Shown here one piece after another: positions 1-10,116 of a stretch of DNA of 64,000 nucleotides. The stretch is from NCBI GenBank assembly GCA_963759295.1, contig CAVWYT010000012.1, positions 1 through 64,000 on the forward strand, written 5' to 3'. The stretch comes from WHSW01 sp963759295 (GTDB lineage Bacteria > Actinomycetota > Thermoleophilia > Solirubrobacterales > 70-9). The position numbers were made by a program, and so were the translations under genes. Below the pieces are notes generated by a model. That model was not told the DNA's origin, made no database searches, and was given only the letters and a program-made list of their open reading frames with translations. The stretch's first letter is position 1. Every line of letters starts with the position of its first letter.

Positions 1-180
1 AAGACGATTCTTGCCCGACGGCAAGGCTTCGTCCCGCCGCCCTGCTTTAAGGGGAAGGTCAGGCTTGCCCAGCGCTTAGAGCATTCCCCTCCTGCGGCCC
101 ATGGTCGCGCTCCCCGGCTCGCCGGATCATCGACGCATCGACCACACCAGGCGGTCACAACCCAAATCAACGGATTGATC

Positions 181-300
181 ATGTTCAAGCATCGCGTGCT
201 GTTGACCCTGGCCGTTGTGGCCGCCTCTTAGGCGCCGGCTGCCTCCGCGTTCGCCCTCGCCGGGAACAACCACAACGAAACGCTGTTGCTCGACCGCTGA
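181..300 (+). pseudogene. Small secreted peptide gene, copy 1, interrupted by an amber codon
   Basis: The frame from ATG 181 encodes a 16-residue hydrophobic leader (MFKHRVLLTLAVVAAS), then TAG at 229-231, then a tail ending NHNETLLLDR before TGA at 298. Without the amber it would be a 39-residue product: a signal peptide (APAASA resembles a signal-peptidase site) and a very short mature peptide. The neighbouring copy at 348-466 has the same layout and nearly the same tail, which is the main reason to think this was a gene. No family is recognised. The break could be real decay or a base error. Confidence 0.4.
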
Positions 301-347
301 GGCGACCGCCCGGCAACGTTTCCACCCGACCTGAAAAGAGAGCACCC

Positions 348-466
348 ATGTCCTCGCATCGTGTCCTGCTCGCCGTGGCCGTCTTCGTCGCGGCTATGCG
401 CCGGCGGCCTCCGCGTTCGCCCTCGGCGGGAAAAACCACAACGAAACGCTGCTCGTCGACGCCTGA
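348..466 (+). pseudogene. Small secreted peptide gene, copy 2, frameshifted
   Basis: ATG 348 opens a leader (MSSHRVLLAVAVFVAA) closely similar to copy 1. After about base 395 the matching continuation lies in another frame, APAASAFALGGKNHNETLL then VDA and TGA at 464-466. The total length of 119 bases is not a multiple of three, so one base is missing relative to an intact gene. It lies seven bases before the TPR gene start. Function is unknown; tandem duplication with copy 1 is clear from the shared leader and the NHNETLL tail. Confidence 0.4.
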
Positions 467-472
467 CCGACG

Positions 473-1452
473 ATGACACTGCTCAGTCAAACCCCTCGAG
501 TCAACCGGCTGCGTCGGCTCGGCGGCCTGCGCCGCCGAGCCGGCGACCTGCGCGGCGCTGAGCGAGCCTACCGGCGGGCCCTGACCATCGCGGACCAGCA
601 TCTGCCGGCCGATGATGTCGACGTCGCACGGCTACGCAACGAGCTCGGCGTCGTGCTCAAGTACACCGGCGGATTTGCGGAGGCCGCGGAGCTGTATGCG
701 CAAGCGCACGCCGTCTTGGTTGCCAGGCTGGGTCCGGCGCATCCCGACATCGCCATGGTCCTGCACAACATCGGCGGGCTGGCGCACGCCGCCGGGCGCC
801 CCGTGGACGGCGAGCCCGCGGCGCGATCAGCTGTCTCGATCCGAGCGGCGGCGCTCGGTGACGACCATCCCGCCACCGCCGCCGATCGTGCCGCGCTCGC
901 GGCGATTCTCGACGCCACAGGACGCCACGAGGAGGCCGCGAAGCTGCTCGAGCGCGCGCTCAAGGTCTTCGAACGCGCACTTGGCAAAGACCATCACGAA
1001 GTCGCCGTCACCCTGGGCGAACCTCGGCGCGATCGACGCGCGGCGCGCGGGACCTCGACTCCGCCGAGCGACGCCTACGCCGCGCGCTCGCGATCAAGGA
1101 GCGCACGCTCGGAAGCCAACACCCGGAGCTCGTACCAACACTCGGGACGCTGGGCGTCGTCTGTCGACGCAACGGAAACGACGACGAAGCCAGACAGCTC
1201 TACACACGCGCGCTCGACCTGCTCGAGCAGCATGGTCTCAGCGAGCATCCCCACACGACCATGATCAAGACCAACCTGGCAAGACTCGACGCCCCCCACG
1301 TCACGACAGCGTGCGACAAGGCGTCACCGCCCGCCGCCGATGTTCTGTTCTCGCTGACCGACGCTGATGCATGCATGCATGAACGAACGCGGCAGGAAGA
1401 TCTCGACGACGCCTTCGCCCAAGGCAAGTACGGCGTGACACTCGCTTCGTGA
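473..1452 (+). pseudogene. Tetratricopeptide-repeat protein (Kinesin-light-chain/NB-ARC type TPR), frameshifted
   Basis: About 326 residues of TPR protein are readable across three frames. The first frame (473 to about 1015) holds repeats with the pattern A-x-x-x-Y-x-x-A and phrases such as LGPAHPDIAMVLHNIG and LGKDHHEVAVTLG, typical of TPR_12 repeats. Similarity then moves frame near 1017 (NLGAIDARR) and again near 1050, where RALAIKERTLGSQHPE continues to TGA 1450-1452. Such repeats bind proteins or peptides. There is no N-terminal effector domain, so it may be a C-terminal fragment of a larger NB-ARC-TPR protein. Whether the frameshifts are biological cannot be told from sequence alone. 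Confidence 0.6.
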
Positions 1453-1559
1453 CACCAGAAGCAGACGCAATTCTCGGGCTCGGCCACTCCTCGCAGGTGG
1501 TTGCGAGCGTCTCCTCGGAGCCATAAACGCCCGCCGTGCGGCGTAGAAAGGGAGCGACC

Positions 1560-2910
1560 ATGACTCAGTCAGCACAGCGGGTGTCCTGCTTCTCGATTGC
1601 GGCGGCGCTGATCTTGATCGCGTTGTTTGTGGGGCCGGCTCGCGGCGCTGCACCGTCGAGTGGATCGCCGCCGCGTGACGACGCGGCGCGTCCCGAGTTG
1701 CAGCGGCTGCTAGACCAAATTGTCGCTGCGGGGGCACCGGGCGTGGTCGCGCTGGTCAATGACGGCCGGTCGGGCCGGGGCGGCCACGGCGATGACGGGT
1801 GGGCCCGCGACGGGGAAGAGCGTCGGCACGGCGACCGTGTATGGACGAGCGCCAGTGGCGTAGCCGATCTACGCACCGCACGGCCCATGCGTCCGAACGA
1901 CCGGTTCCGCGCGGGCAGCCTGACCAAGCCGTTCGTGGCGACCGTCGTGCTGCAGCTGGTCGCGGAGGGCAAGCTGTCGCTCTCGGACACCGTCGAGCGC
2001 TGGCTGCCAGGGATCCTGCCGTATGGCGATCAGATCACGGTGCGCCAGCTGCTCAACCACACAAGCGGCGTGCCCGACAACACCTTCGTCGAGCCGATCG
2101 TCGAGCTCTACACCGGCAACCGGTTCCGGTCCTGGCAGCCGCGGGAACTGGTCGCGCTGATCGCCGACCGGCCGCCGGATTTCGCCGCGGGGACCGCCTG
2201 GTCGTACTCCAACACCGGCTACGCGCTGGCCGGCCTAATCGTCGAGCAGGTGACGGGTCACCGCCTCGGTCGCGAGCTCAAGCGGCGGATCTTCCGGCCG
2301 CTGCGGCTGCGCGACACCTCGTTCCCGACCGACTTCCCGTTCCTGCTCGGCCGGCACGCGAGGGGTTACTCGCTGGAGTTCGATCCCGAGGTGGGCGTCA
2401 TCGAAGGGCCGTTGCTCGATTTCACCGTCTACAACCCATCGCTGGCATGGGCGGCCGGCAACATCGTTTCCGACGAGAAGGACCTCGCTCGCTTCTTCCG
2501 CGCGCTGCTCGGCGGCCGGCTGCTGCCGCCGGCACAGCTGGCTGAGATGAAAACCCCGTTCGAGATCGAGCCGGGTTTCGGCTACGGGCTGGGGCTGGAG
2601 GTTTCCGACTCGCCGTGCGGGCGCACTGTTCGGGCACACCGGCGGAATTCCGGGCTACTTCAACATCATGCAAAACAGCGAGGACGGCACGCACCAGTTC
2701 GGCATGATGATGAATGTCCAATGGCCACCGGCCGCGGTGTGGGAGCCGCTCGATCTCCTCATCCCGCAGGGCATCCGCGAGGCCTTCGCCGGCGAGCCCT
2801 GCGCCGCGACCACGCTGCAGACGCAGGGCCTGCAGGACGGCCGAGCCCACCGGTTGCGCGAGGACATCGCTGTCAGGCGTCCGGCTGACCCACGTCCGGT
2901 GCTGCGGTGA
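1560..2910 (+). pseudogene. Secreted serine hydrolase, beta-lactamase / D-Ala-D-Ala carboxypeptidase family (class C-like), frameshifted
   Basis: ATG 1560 follows the purine-rich AAAGGGAG and opens a signal peptide (residues about 10-30, ending GPARGAA). The three family motifs are visible: S-x-x-K as SLTK near residue 120, Y-x-N as YSNTGY near residue 222, and HTG in GHTGGIPGY. The last motif is in a different frame from the first two, so a frameshift sits near 2620; the C-terminus then runs in the new frame to TGA 2908-2910. Intact length would be about 450 residues, normal for the family. The enzyme would act outside the membrane on peptidoglycan peptides, beta-lactams or esters; the substrate cannot be predicted. 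All catalytic residues survive, so a sequencing indel is a reasonable alternative to a true pseudogene. Confidence 0.7.
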
Positions 2911-3139
2911 CCGTTACCCGCGGCACACCCCCCGTGGAAGCTCGCGGTGAGCTGCGACCTCTTCGCCGTTCCTCCGGCGCAGCCGGGAAATACCCGCTGC
3001 CTTCAGCGCAGCCGCGTGCGCAGTCAAGCGCAGCACGGCAGGGCCGAGCGCAGCGAGACGCGAACCGTTGCGCTTGACGGGCGCTGACCGGGCGAGCTAT
3101 CCGGCCAGGCGCCGTAGCGACGCGCAACGCCATCGCACC

Positions 3140-3405
3140 CCATCCTGTCTGAGCTGCTGTCCGACAAGCTGCCCACGGAGCTCGACCACCTTGACTGGAT
3201 GCAGGCGCGCGTCGGCGAGTATCCGTTCGACGCCTACGGGTCGCTGGTCGTCGACGCGACGCTCGGCTTCGCGTTGGAGACGCAGACGCTGTCGCTCTAC
3301 GACAAGCCGTGGTTCGACGGCGGGCGTGGTGTCTGGGAGCCGACGATGGTGCACAAGCTCTCGCGTATGTGGTTCGGCGAAAGCGTCGCGCCCTACGAGT
3401 TGGAG
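3140..3405 (+). pseudogene. Relic of an M1-family zinc aminopeptidase
   Basis: An open stretch without a start codon reads through YPFDAYGS, LGFALETQTLSLYD and MVHKLSRMWFGESVAPYE, the pattern around the active site of M1 aminopeptidases. In that family the zinc motif is VHELAHxWFG (HExxH). Here the Glu codon is AAG (Lys) and the second His is CGT (Arg) at 3352-3366, so the zinc site and catalysis are lost. Only about 90 of the usual 450-850 residues remain. This is a decayed fragment. The integrase that follows is convergent with it. Confidence 0.6.
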
Positions 3406-3579
3406 CGCTGCTCGGCGCAACTTCCTCGAGGTCCCGCAACGCGCCCGGCGACGAGCGGTGCTTCCGCGATGAATGGAGCATTCTCCGAGTCGCTCGCCGC
3501 CCGGTTCGTTTGTGGCCGGCGACCTCGACGATGGTCGGCGGCGAGGAAGTCGCCAGCTTCCCCGCCGCCGGTCGCGGCG

Positions 3580-4275
3580 TCAGTGCGCGAGCGAGCTGTC
3601 TACGGGGACCATCGGCGCACGGCGGGCGTGGACGGTGTCGATGATCTCGGTGTTGTCGATGCCCTGGAGGTAGATCGAGGTGATGCCGAGGTTGGTGTGG
3701 CCGAGCTGACGTTGGATGACGATCAGCGGCACGCCTTCGCGGGCCATTTCGACGGCGTGCGCGTGGCGCAGCTGGTGCGGCGCGAAGCGCCGACGCACCC
3801 CGGCCTCGCGGGCGACGCGTCGCAGTTCTGAGCGGGCGGCGCCGGCTGTCCACGGCCGTCCGCGTGTCGGACCGTTGACGATGCAGAACAGCGGTCCGAC
3901 CGGCAGCTCGACCCGGACCTGGAGCCATGGTTGGAGCTGCTCCCACGCCCAGTCGTCCATCCCCACCTCGCGGCGCCGGCCGCCCTTACCGCGCCGCACC
4001 AGCAGCGACCCGCGCCGCGGATCGAGGTCGGCCTCGGCGAGCGCGAGCGCCTCGCAGATCCGCAGGCCAGCGCGCCACAGCACGACGATCAACCCGCGCA
4101 GCCGGTGGCCGTGGACACCGTCACCGGCGTGGCGCATCACGCTGACGATCTCCTCGATCGTCGGCGGATCCGCGGGGTAGCGCATCCCCTTGTTGCGCGG
4201 CGGCCGCCCGGCGTGGAACTCCGGCAGGGTGGCGGGTGAGCGACGGCGGCCGGCGGCATCGAGCAGCTCGGACAT
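3580..4275 (-). CDS. Tyrosine recombinase / integrase family protein
   Basis: The 231-residue protein has the catalytic layout of tyrosine recombinases: Arg in the GLRICEALAL segment (about residue 73), HQLRHAHA (His-x-x-Arg, about residue 170), and LGHTNLGITSIYL with the second His and the nucleophilic Tyr. ATG 4275 was chosen because it begins just before the conserved core; upstream in-frame sequence has no integrase features. The family normally has about 300 residues with an N-terminal SAM-like arm-binding domain, which is short or missing here. It is one of the few unbroken genes of the left part and, with the broken integrase at 10358, suggests past mobile-element activity. Confidence 0.8.
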   Translation of the reverse strand: MSELLDAAGRRRSPATLPEFHAGRPPRNKGMRYPADPPTIEEIVSVMRHAGDGVHGHRLRGLIVVLWRAGLRICEALALAEADLDPRRGSLLVRRGKGGRRREVGMDDWAWEQLQPWLQVRVELPVGPLFCIVNGPTRGRPWTAGAARSELRRVAREAGVRRRFAPHQLRHAHAVEMAREGVPLIVIQRQLGHTNLGITSIYLQGIDNTEIIDTVHARRAPMVPVDSSLAH

Positions 4276-4698
4276 AACCCCTCCTCGGGAATCGGAGACG
4301 CACCGAGCGTGCTCCCGCGCCAGCAGCCGTGCGTCCGGCGCCCGCCACCGCCGCCGCACGCGAGCCGGCACCTCGCTCGCGCACGACGTTGATTCGCGAC
4401 CGCCAGCCCAACGCAGCAGCGCGTTACCCGTGCGATCGAGGGACGCCGGGAGTTCTCGTGCGCATGGAAGTCGAGTAATCGAACCGGTCGCCGCCGCTTT
4501 TCGCGGATGCAGAAGCGGCGCGGCGGTCCGATCGAGGGCCGCCAGGCGCCTGGTCCTCGGCCAGAGCAGGAGTCCCGCGTTCAACCTTGGTGGCGCTCGC
4601 TTGACGATCGTCGCGTTCGCGGTGGTTGCCCGAAGGGCGCGCACGGCGTTGTTCCATGAGGGGCGGCGCGAGCTCTGCCTCGCGCAGCCGGACACGCT
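4276..4698. other. Intergenic stretch without a recognisable gene
   Basis: Both strands contain only short open frames with biased Arg/Ala/Ser composition and no recognisable motif. It separates the integrase from the small membrane-protein gene and ends at a hairpin (4699-4725). It could be remains of lost genes. Confidence 0.5.
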
Positions 4699-4725
4699 GA
4701 CGGCCCCGCGGTGCGCGGGGCCGTC
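4699..4725. terminator. Hairpin, likely terminator of the minus-strand gene 4756-5112
   Basis: A perfect 12-bp GC-rich inverted repeat (GACGGCCCCGCG and its complement) encloses a 3-base loop, lying 31 bases beyond the stop of the small membrane-protein gene. There is no clear T-run, which is common for actinobacterial terminators. Confidence 0.55.
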
Positions 4726-4755
4726 GGGTTCGAGCAGGGCCTGAGGCACAGACGG

Positions 4756-5112
4756 CTACGCCAGCCGGTGGCTGCGGCGGAAACGGGCCGCGGCCTTGCC
4801 GACGGCCTGCATCAGCACGACGCCCAGCGGCACGCCGATGGCGAGCAGCAGCACGAGGCCGGTGGGGAAGCCGCCGCCGTCGTCGGAGGTGCCGTCAACG
4901 AGGGCCACCTCGGGCGCCGCCGCGGCGGCCTCCCACTGCTGCTGGGTGATCTGGTCGTGGTGGGCGGCGATGGTGGAGTGATCGCTCTTCTGAGCGGCGG
5001 CCGGCTTGCTCCAGCCGCCGGGCTGCTCGCCGGCGGGGCGGGCGGAGGCGGTCGGGGCGGCGATGGCCAGGACCGCGGCGGTGATGAGGATGAGGCGCTG
5101 GGTGGTCTTCAT
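4756..5112 (-). CDS. Small exported protein with a C-terminal membrane segment
   Basis: ATG 5112 opens MKTTQRLILITAAVLAIAA, a signal peptide ending near TASA, followed by a hydrophilic Ala/Gln-rich central part and one membrane helix (GLVLLLAIGVPLGVVLMQAV, about residues 85-104) with a basic cytoplasmic end. The longer in-frame upstream extension covers the operator-like repeats at 5134-5208 and was rejected. The 118-residue protein is unrecognised. It is divergent from the BTAD regulator gene, with the repeat array between, so it is a plausible target of that regulator. Confidence 0.6.
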   Translation of the reverse strand: MKTTQRLILITAAVLAIAAPTASARPAGEQPGGWSKPAAAQKSDHSTIAAHHDQITQQQWEAAAAAPEVALVDGTSDDGGGFPTGLVLLLAIGVPLGVVLMQAVGKAAARFRRSHRLA

Positions 5113-5133
5113 GGGTGCAAGCCTCCGCGGGCG

Positions 5134-5221
5134 CCGTATCCGCGCCGTAACGGCCCCGTAACGGCTGTTGGCAGACGCCGTAACGGCCGCTTGCGAATCC
5201 GGTACCGGCCGCTGGTAGGTT
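5134..5221. promoter_or_regulatory. SARP-type operator: 11-bp-phased direct repeats plus a -10-like box
   Basis: CCGTAACGG occurs exactly at 5145, 5156 and 5178, and related copies CCGTATCCG (5134) and CGGTACCGG (5200) fall in the same 11-bp register. TAGGTT at 5216-5221 follows the last copy by 7 bases, and GTG 5231 follows that by 9. SARP/BTAD regulators are known to bind direct repeats spaced 11 or 22 bp with the last repeat just upstream of the -10 box. The array lies between a small membrane-protein gene and a BTAD regulator, so autoregulation and divergent control are the natural inference. The BTAD mRNA would be nearly leaderless. Confidence 0.65.
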
Positions 5222-5230
5222 CGCGCCGAG

Positions 5231-6750
5231 GTGGACTTCCGCATCCTCGGGCCGCTGGAGGTGATCCACGACGGGCACGCCGTCCCGCTGCCTGGGGCCC
5301 GCCAGCGCGAGCCTGCTCGCGCTGCTGCTGCTCGACGCCGGCCGGGTCATCTCCGCCGAGCGGCTGATGGAGGATCTCTGGGGTGACGACCAGCCGTCGG
5401 CCGGCCGCACGGCGCTGCGGGTACGGGTCTCGCAGCTGCGCAAGGCACTCCCGGGCGGCGCCGAGCTGCTGGTCACGCGTCGCAGCGGTTACGCCCTGCA
5501 GGTCGAGCGCCCATGCGCTGGACCTGTGGCGGTTCGAGCGTCACCTGGCCGAGGGGGAGTGGGCGCTCGCAAGCGATCCGGAACGCGCGCTGCAATCCCT
5601 GACGGCGGCGCTCGACGAGTGGCGGGGCCGCCCGCTCGACGACCTCGCATACGCGCCGTGGGCGCAGGCGCCGGTCGTGCGGCTCGAGGAGCTGCGCGCC
5701 GCCGCCCTCGAGTTGCGCGTCGAGGCCGCAGCTCGCGCTCGGGCGCCACGCCCGGCTGGTGGGCGAGCTGCAGGCGCTGGTCGCGCAGCACCCGCTGCGC
5801 GAGCGCCTTTGGGGGCAGCTGATGACCGCGCTCTACCGCGACGGCCGGCAGGCCGACGCGCTCGCCGCGTATCAACAGGCGCGGGGCCAGCTCGTGGAGG
5901 AGATCGGTATCGAGCCGGGGCTGCAGCTGCAGGCGCTGGAGGCGCGGATCCTGGCGCAGGATCCGCAGCTGGATGGCGGCGCTGCGGCCACGGCGCGTCC
6001 GGCGCGCGCCGTGCTCGCCGTCTGCACGGACGATCCGTCGCCAGCGGCGCTGGCGAGCCGGCTGGCCGCCCACACCGCCTCCGAAGTCGTCGCGGTGGGA
6101 CTGGTGCGAGACGGCGACGAGGTGGGCGCGGCAACGCGGCGGCTACGCGAAGTCGCCCCCGGGGGACGCGTGGCGGCGTTCACGTCCCGCGATCCGGCCG
6201 AGGACACGGTACGGCTCGCCGCGGAACAGGACGCCGCGCTGCTCCTCGTGTCCTTGGCGCCCGACGGGAGCCTGGACGACGCGGTGCTCCGGGGCGCCGC
6301 CTGCGACGTGGCGCTCGTCGCGGGCGGCGCGCTGGGGGAGGGGCCGGTGCTCGTGCCGTTCTCGGGCCACGAGCACGACTGGACCGCCGCGGAGGTGGGT
6401 GCCTGGCTCGGCCGCGGCGCGGTGACCCTGCTCGGGGTACGCGAGGGCCGCGCCGGCCGCGACGCCAGCCGCATGCTCGCCAGCGCCTCGCTCGCCCTGC
6501 AGCGCGGCCTCGGCATCCAGGCCGAGACCCAGCTCGCTCCGGCGGGCGCGGCCGCGTGCTCCAGCACCCGGGCGCAGCCATCGTGGTCGGCCTCTCGGAA
6601 CGCTGGATCAGCGAGGGCCTTGGCAAGGCGCGCCTGCAGCTCGTGCGCCAGGCGCCATGCCTCGTCCTACTCGTCCGGCGCGGCCTGCGCCCCGGCGGCC
6701 TCGCCCCACCGGAGGCGCTCACGCACTTCACCTGGTCGAGCGGCGGGTAA
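5231..6750 (+). pseudogene. BTAD/SARP-type transcriptional regulator with a universal-stress-like C-terminus, frameshifted
   Basis: GTG 5231 begins VDFRILGPLEVIHDGHAVPL, the usual start of a SARP winged-helix domain. The DNA-binding domain continues in a second frame (LMEDLWGDDQPSAGRTALRV...LRKALPGG) and the BTAD helical repeats in a third and fourth (WALASDPERALQSLTAALDE; LVAQHPLRERLWGQLMTALY; GIEPGLQLQALEARIL). About 260 residues after the BTAD resemble two universal-stress-protein-like alpha/beta segments, the last ending in a fifth stretch at 6538-6750. Four frameshifts (near 5315, 5515, 5737 and 6540) break it. The regulator would act in the cytoplasm on the repeat array just upstream. 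Its stop codon abuts that of the convergent kinase fusion gene. Confidence 0.65.
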
Positions 6751-9700
6751 TCAGCGCACCCACCACTGGTCCACGCTTGAGCCGAACAGGAGGTTGCTCT
6801 TGAAGTTGCCGACGCGCTCGGAGACGAAGTCGTGGTGGACGCCGTTGGTGAGCGGCACGGCCGCCGCCTGCTCGATCACCCGCGAGTCCGCGGCCGCCCA
6901 CAGCCGGCTCGCCTCGGCCGGCCGGCTGATCTGGAGGTCCTGCGCCTGACGGATCAGGGCGTCGAGACGAGCGTCACAGTAATGCCCGACGTTCGTGGTC
7001 GCCGGTGGCCGGCCGCACTTGAACAAGGGCAGGAAGAAGTTCGAGGCCGCCGGGTAGTCGGCGAACCACCCGAACGGTCCGATGTCACCATCATGTCGCG
7101 GGCGCGTGAGGCCGCGGAAGAACTTGTCGATGGGCTGGGATCGGAACGTTGGGCGGTAGCCGATCTCCCGCAGCGTGTTCACGACCACCTTCATGACGCC
7201 GGTGAAGGCCGGGTGACCGCTGAGCACCGTCACGCGCATGCCGCGCGTCCCCGACTCGCGGACCAGGCGTCGCGCCGTGGCGAGATCGGGCCGGTCGGGA
7301 TAGGGGCACGGACCGGTTTCGTGGCCTGCCAGGTCCGGCGGGATGATCCGGCAGGTCAGCCGCGCCGCGTCCGCACCGCCCTGCGCGCGCAGCACGGCAC
7401 GGCGATCCAGCGCGTAGCCCACGGCGCGCCTCGCGTCTAACCGGTTGAAGGGCGGGGAGTCGACGTTGAACCACACCCACTGCAGGCCCGCGGGAACGTA
7501 GGCGTGCAGCCGGTCGCCATGCCGCCTTCGAAGCTCCGGCAGCAGGTCGGTCGCCTGCGCGACCAGCGGGAGGTCGACGTGGTCGGCGGCCCCGGTGGCG
7601 ACGGCGCGGACCGCGGCTTCCGCCCTGTCGGTCTTCATGTACTTGACGACGATGGCGTCGGGGAATCCGTCCGGTCGCGCGGCGGCTGACCAGACCTTGA
7701 AGTAGGGGTTCCGCTCGAGGCGGAAGCCGCCCTTCGGGTCCAATTCCGCGAGGCGGTACGGCCCGGTCCCCGGGAGCACCCGCCGCGCCGGTGGCTTGCC
7801 CGACCCGCGCGGCACGACCGAGCCGAAGGACGTCGCGAGCTTGAAGAGGATCTCGGGGTCCGGTCGGCTCAGCTCGACGGTGACCGTGCCGGCCGCGTCG
7901 TCGGCCTCCGCCCGCCGCACGGTGTCGAGCACCTGGGTCGCGAGCACCCCGGGTCCAACGGCGCGGTTGAGGCTGTCCGCGACGTCGCTCGGCCGCATCG
8001 CGCGGCCGTCAGAGAACCGGATGTCGCGGCGGATCGTGAACGTGTAGGTCCGTCCCGCGTCGGACACCTCCGGCAGCGTCGCCGCCAGGTTGGGGACGAC
8101 AGCACCGTATGGCCCTGACCCGTCCCGGCGGAATGCCATCAGGCCGTCGCGTGTCGCGCTCGTCAACGTCGGGTCGCCGTAGCTGGCCGCCGGGTCGGTG
8201 TCGGTGCCAAACAAGGGCGTGTTGCCGAGGCCCAGCTGTCGCAGCGTGCCACCGCGATGGGCGGCGCCGCTGCGGGTCACCGCGATCCACAACGCGCCGT
8301 CGACGGTCGCGAGTCCACGCGGTGGATTGCCGAGCTTGAGCTTGCGCGCGCGTCCCGGCGCGATCCGGGCGACGGTCGCGCCCTGCAGGTTGGCCACCCA
8401 GACACCGCCGGCGCCGACGGCGATCTCGGAGGGCGCGTCCTCTTTTCCGACGGGGACGGTGGCTGTCACCACCCCGCGCTCCGGGTCGATGCGCGACACG
8501 ATGCCGGTCAGGGGATTCGTGACCCACACGCCGTCGCCGGCTGCCAGGGCGCCGGCGCCGACGCCCACGTCGATCGTGCGGACCGCACGTGCCGACGTCG
8601 AATTGATCTGGACGACACGACCCTCGGCCTCACTGCTCGCCCAGACAGCGCCCTCCCCGCACGCCAGCCGGTCGGGCTGCACTTCAAGCCGCACTGGTTT
8701 CCGGCGCGTGCCGTCGGAAGCGACCCTGAGCACCCGACGCGCCGCGGGTGCGGCGATCCAAACCGAGCCGCCGGCCAGGCAAACGTCCGACGGCGCGCTG
8801 GCGAGCTTCATCGGACCAGTCACGACCTCGTTGGTCGAGGCGGCGATCTGCAGCAGCGTGCCGTCCTGCCGGTTCGCCACCCACACGCCGTCGCGATCGG
8901 CCGCCAGGGCGCTCGGGCCGTGGCCGACCTGAGATCGTCTGCCGGACCGTGTGCGTCTCGGGGTCCAGGCGGGAGACCGTGCCGCGATCGTCGTCCGACA
9001 CCCAGATCGCCTCGCCAGCGGCCGCCACCCGGCCAGGCGTGCCCTCGATATCGACCTGCCCCTGCAGCTTCCCGCCGGGGTCGACGACCGCCACCGCGTT
9101 GCTGCCCAAAGCGACGAGGGTCGCGCCGTCGTCGCCCCGAAGCAGCATCGCGCCTAGAACGGCCAGGGCGGCGACGGCCAGCGCCACCAGCAGATGGCGG
9201 CGTGGCAGCGCCCGGCGCCTGATGGCCGGCGCGGGGCCGGACGTCGAGTGCGGTACGGGCGGCGTCGACCAGTGCGGTGCAGGTCGGCCAGCGCGCGCTG
9301 GGATCTTTGGCGAGTGCGCGCTGGATGACGGCGTCGAGCGCGCGCGGTAGGTCCGGCACGCGCTCGCTCGGCGCGGGCGGCGGCGTCTCGAGGTGGCCGT
9401 AGATGACCGCCGCCTCGTTGGCGCCCTCGTAGGGGACGCGGCCGGTGAGGCATTCATAGAGCACGCAGCCGAGCGCGTACTGATCCGCGGCAGCGGTCGG
9501 TTCCTCGCCGCGGATGACCTCCGGCGCCATGTAGAGGACGGTGCCCATGACCTGCCCGGTGCCCGTCAGCGAGTGCGAGCCGGCGGATTTCGTCAGGCCG
9601 AAGTCGGCAAGGTAGACGTGCTCACGCCCGCTCTCGCGAGCGATCAGCGCGTTGCTGGGCTTGACGTCGCGGTGGATGAGGCCGCGCTCGTGGGCGGCGT

Positions 9701-10116
9701 CCAACGCGCTCGGCGAGCTGGCCGACGAGCGCCAGCGCGCGCCCGGGCTCCAGCCGCCCCTCCCCGCGAAGGACCTCGGCGAGATCGCCGCCGTCGACAT
9801 AGCGCATCGCCAAGAACAGCAACCCACCCGCCGATCCCGCCTCATAGACCGGAACGATGTGCGCGTGATCGATCGCCGCCGCCAGCCGCGACTCGCGCTC
9901 GAAGCGCGCGCGGAAGCTTTCGTCGCGGGAGAGCTCGTCCGACAGCAACTTCAACGCGACCGGCCGACCCAGCCGCACGTCCGTGGCCCGGTAGACGACG
10001 CCCATGCCACCACGCCCGAGCAACCTCTCGATCGTGTACGACCTGAGCCGATCACCGACTCCGGGAATCGACCTGCTGGACACAGCGTTCTCCGGGAACG
10101 TGGGGAGACCGACCAT
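6751..10116 (-). pseudogene. Ser/Thr protein kinase - membrane helix - beta-propeller - family 5 solute-binding fusion, frameshifted
   Basis: Read from ATG 10116 (or GTG 10083), an N-terminal Hanks-type kinase has LLGRGGMGVVYRA (glycine loop), VALKLL (Lys), HRDVKPSN (catalytic loop), ADFGLTKS (DFG) and MAPEV. The frame shifts near 9712 and, after the kinase, near 9237. A single membrane helix (LLVALAVAALAVLGAMLL) follows. Then NHL/YncE-like repeats of the type VWVxNxxxxTVxRIDP; a third shift is near 8915. From about 8250 to 6751 the protein is an OppA-type (SBP_bac_5) ligand-binding domain: FTIRRDIRFSDGRAMRPSDV, GTGPYRL, ARRAVGYALDRRAV. Intact length would be about 1,120 residues with the kinase inside and the propeller and binding domain outside, suggesting a one-protein receptor kinase sensing a peptide-like ligand. 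Three indels break it, but each domain is well preserved. Confidence 0.7.

Noticed and set aside
4440..4510. Possible tRNA or T-arm-like remnant (GGTTCGATTACTCGAC on the minus strand)
   Set aside because: No matching acceptor or anticodon stem was found around it.
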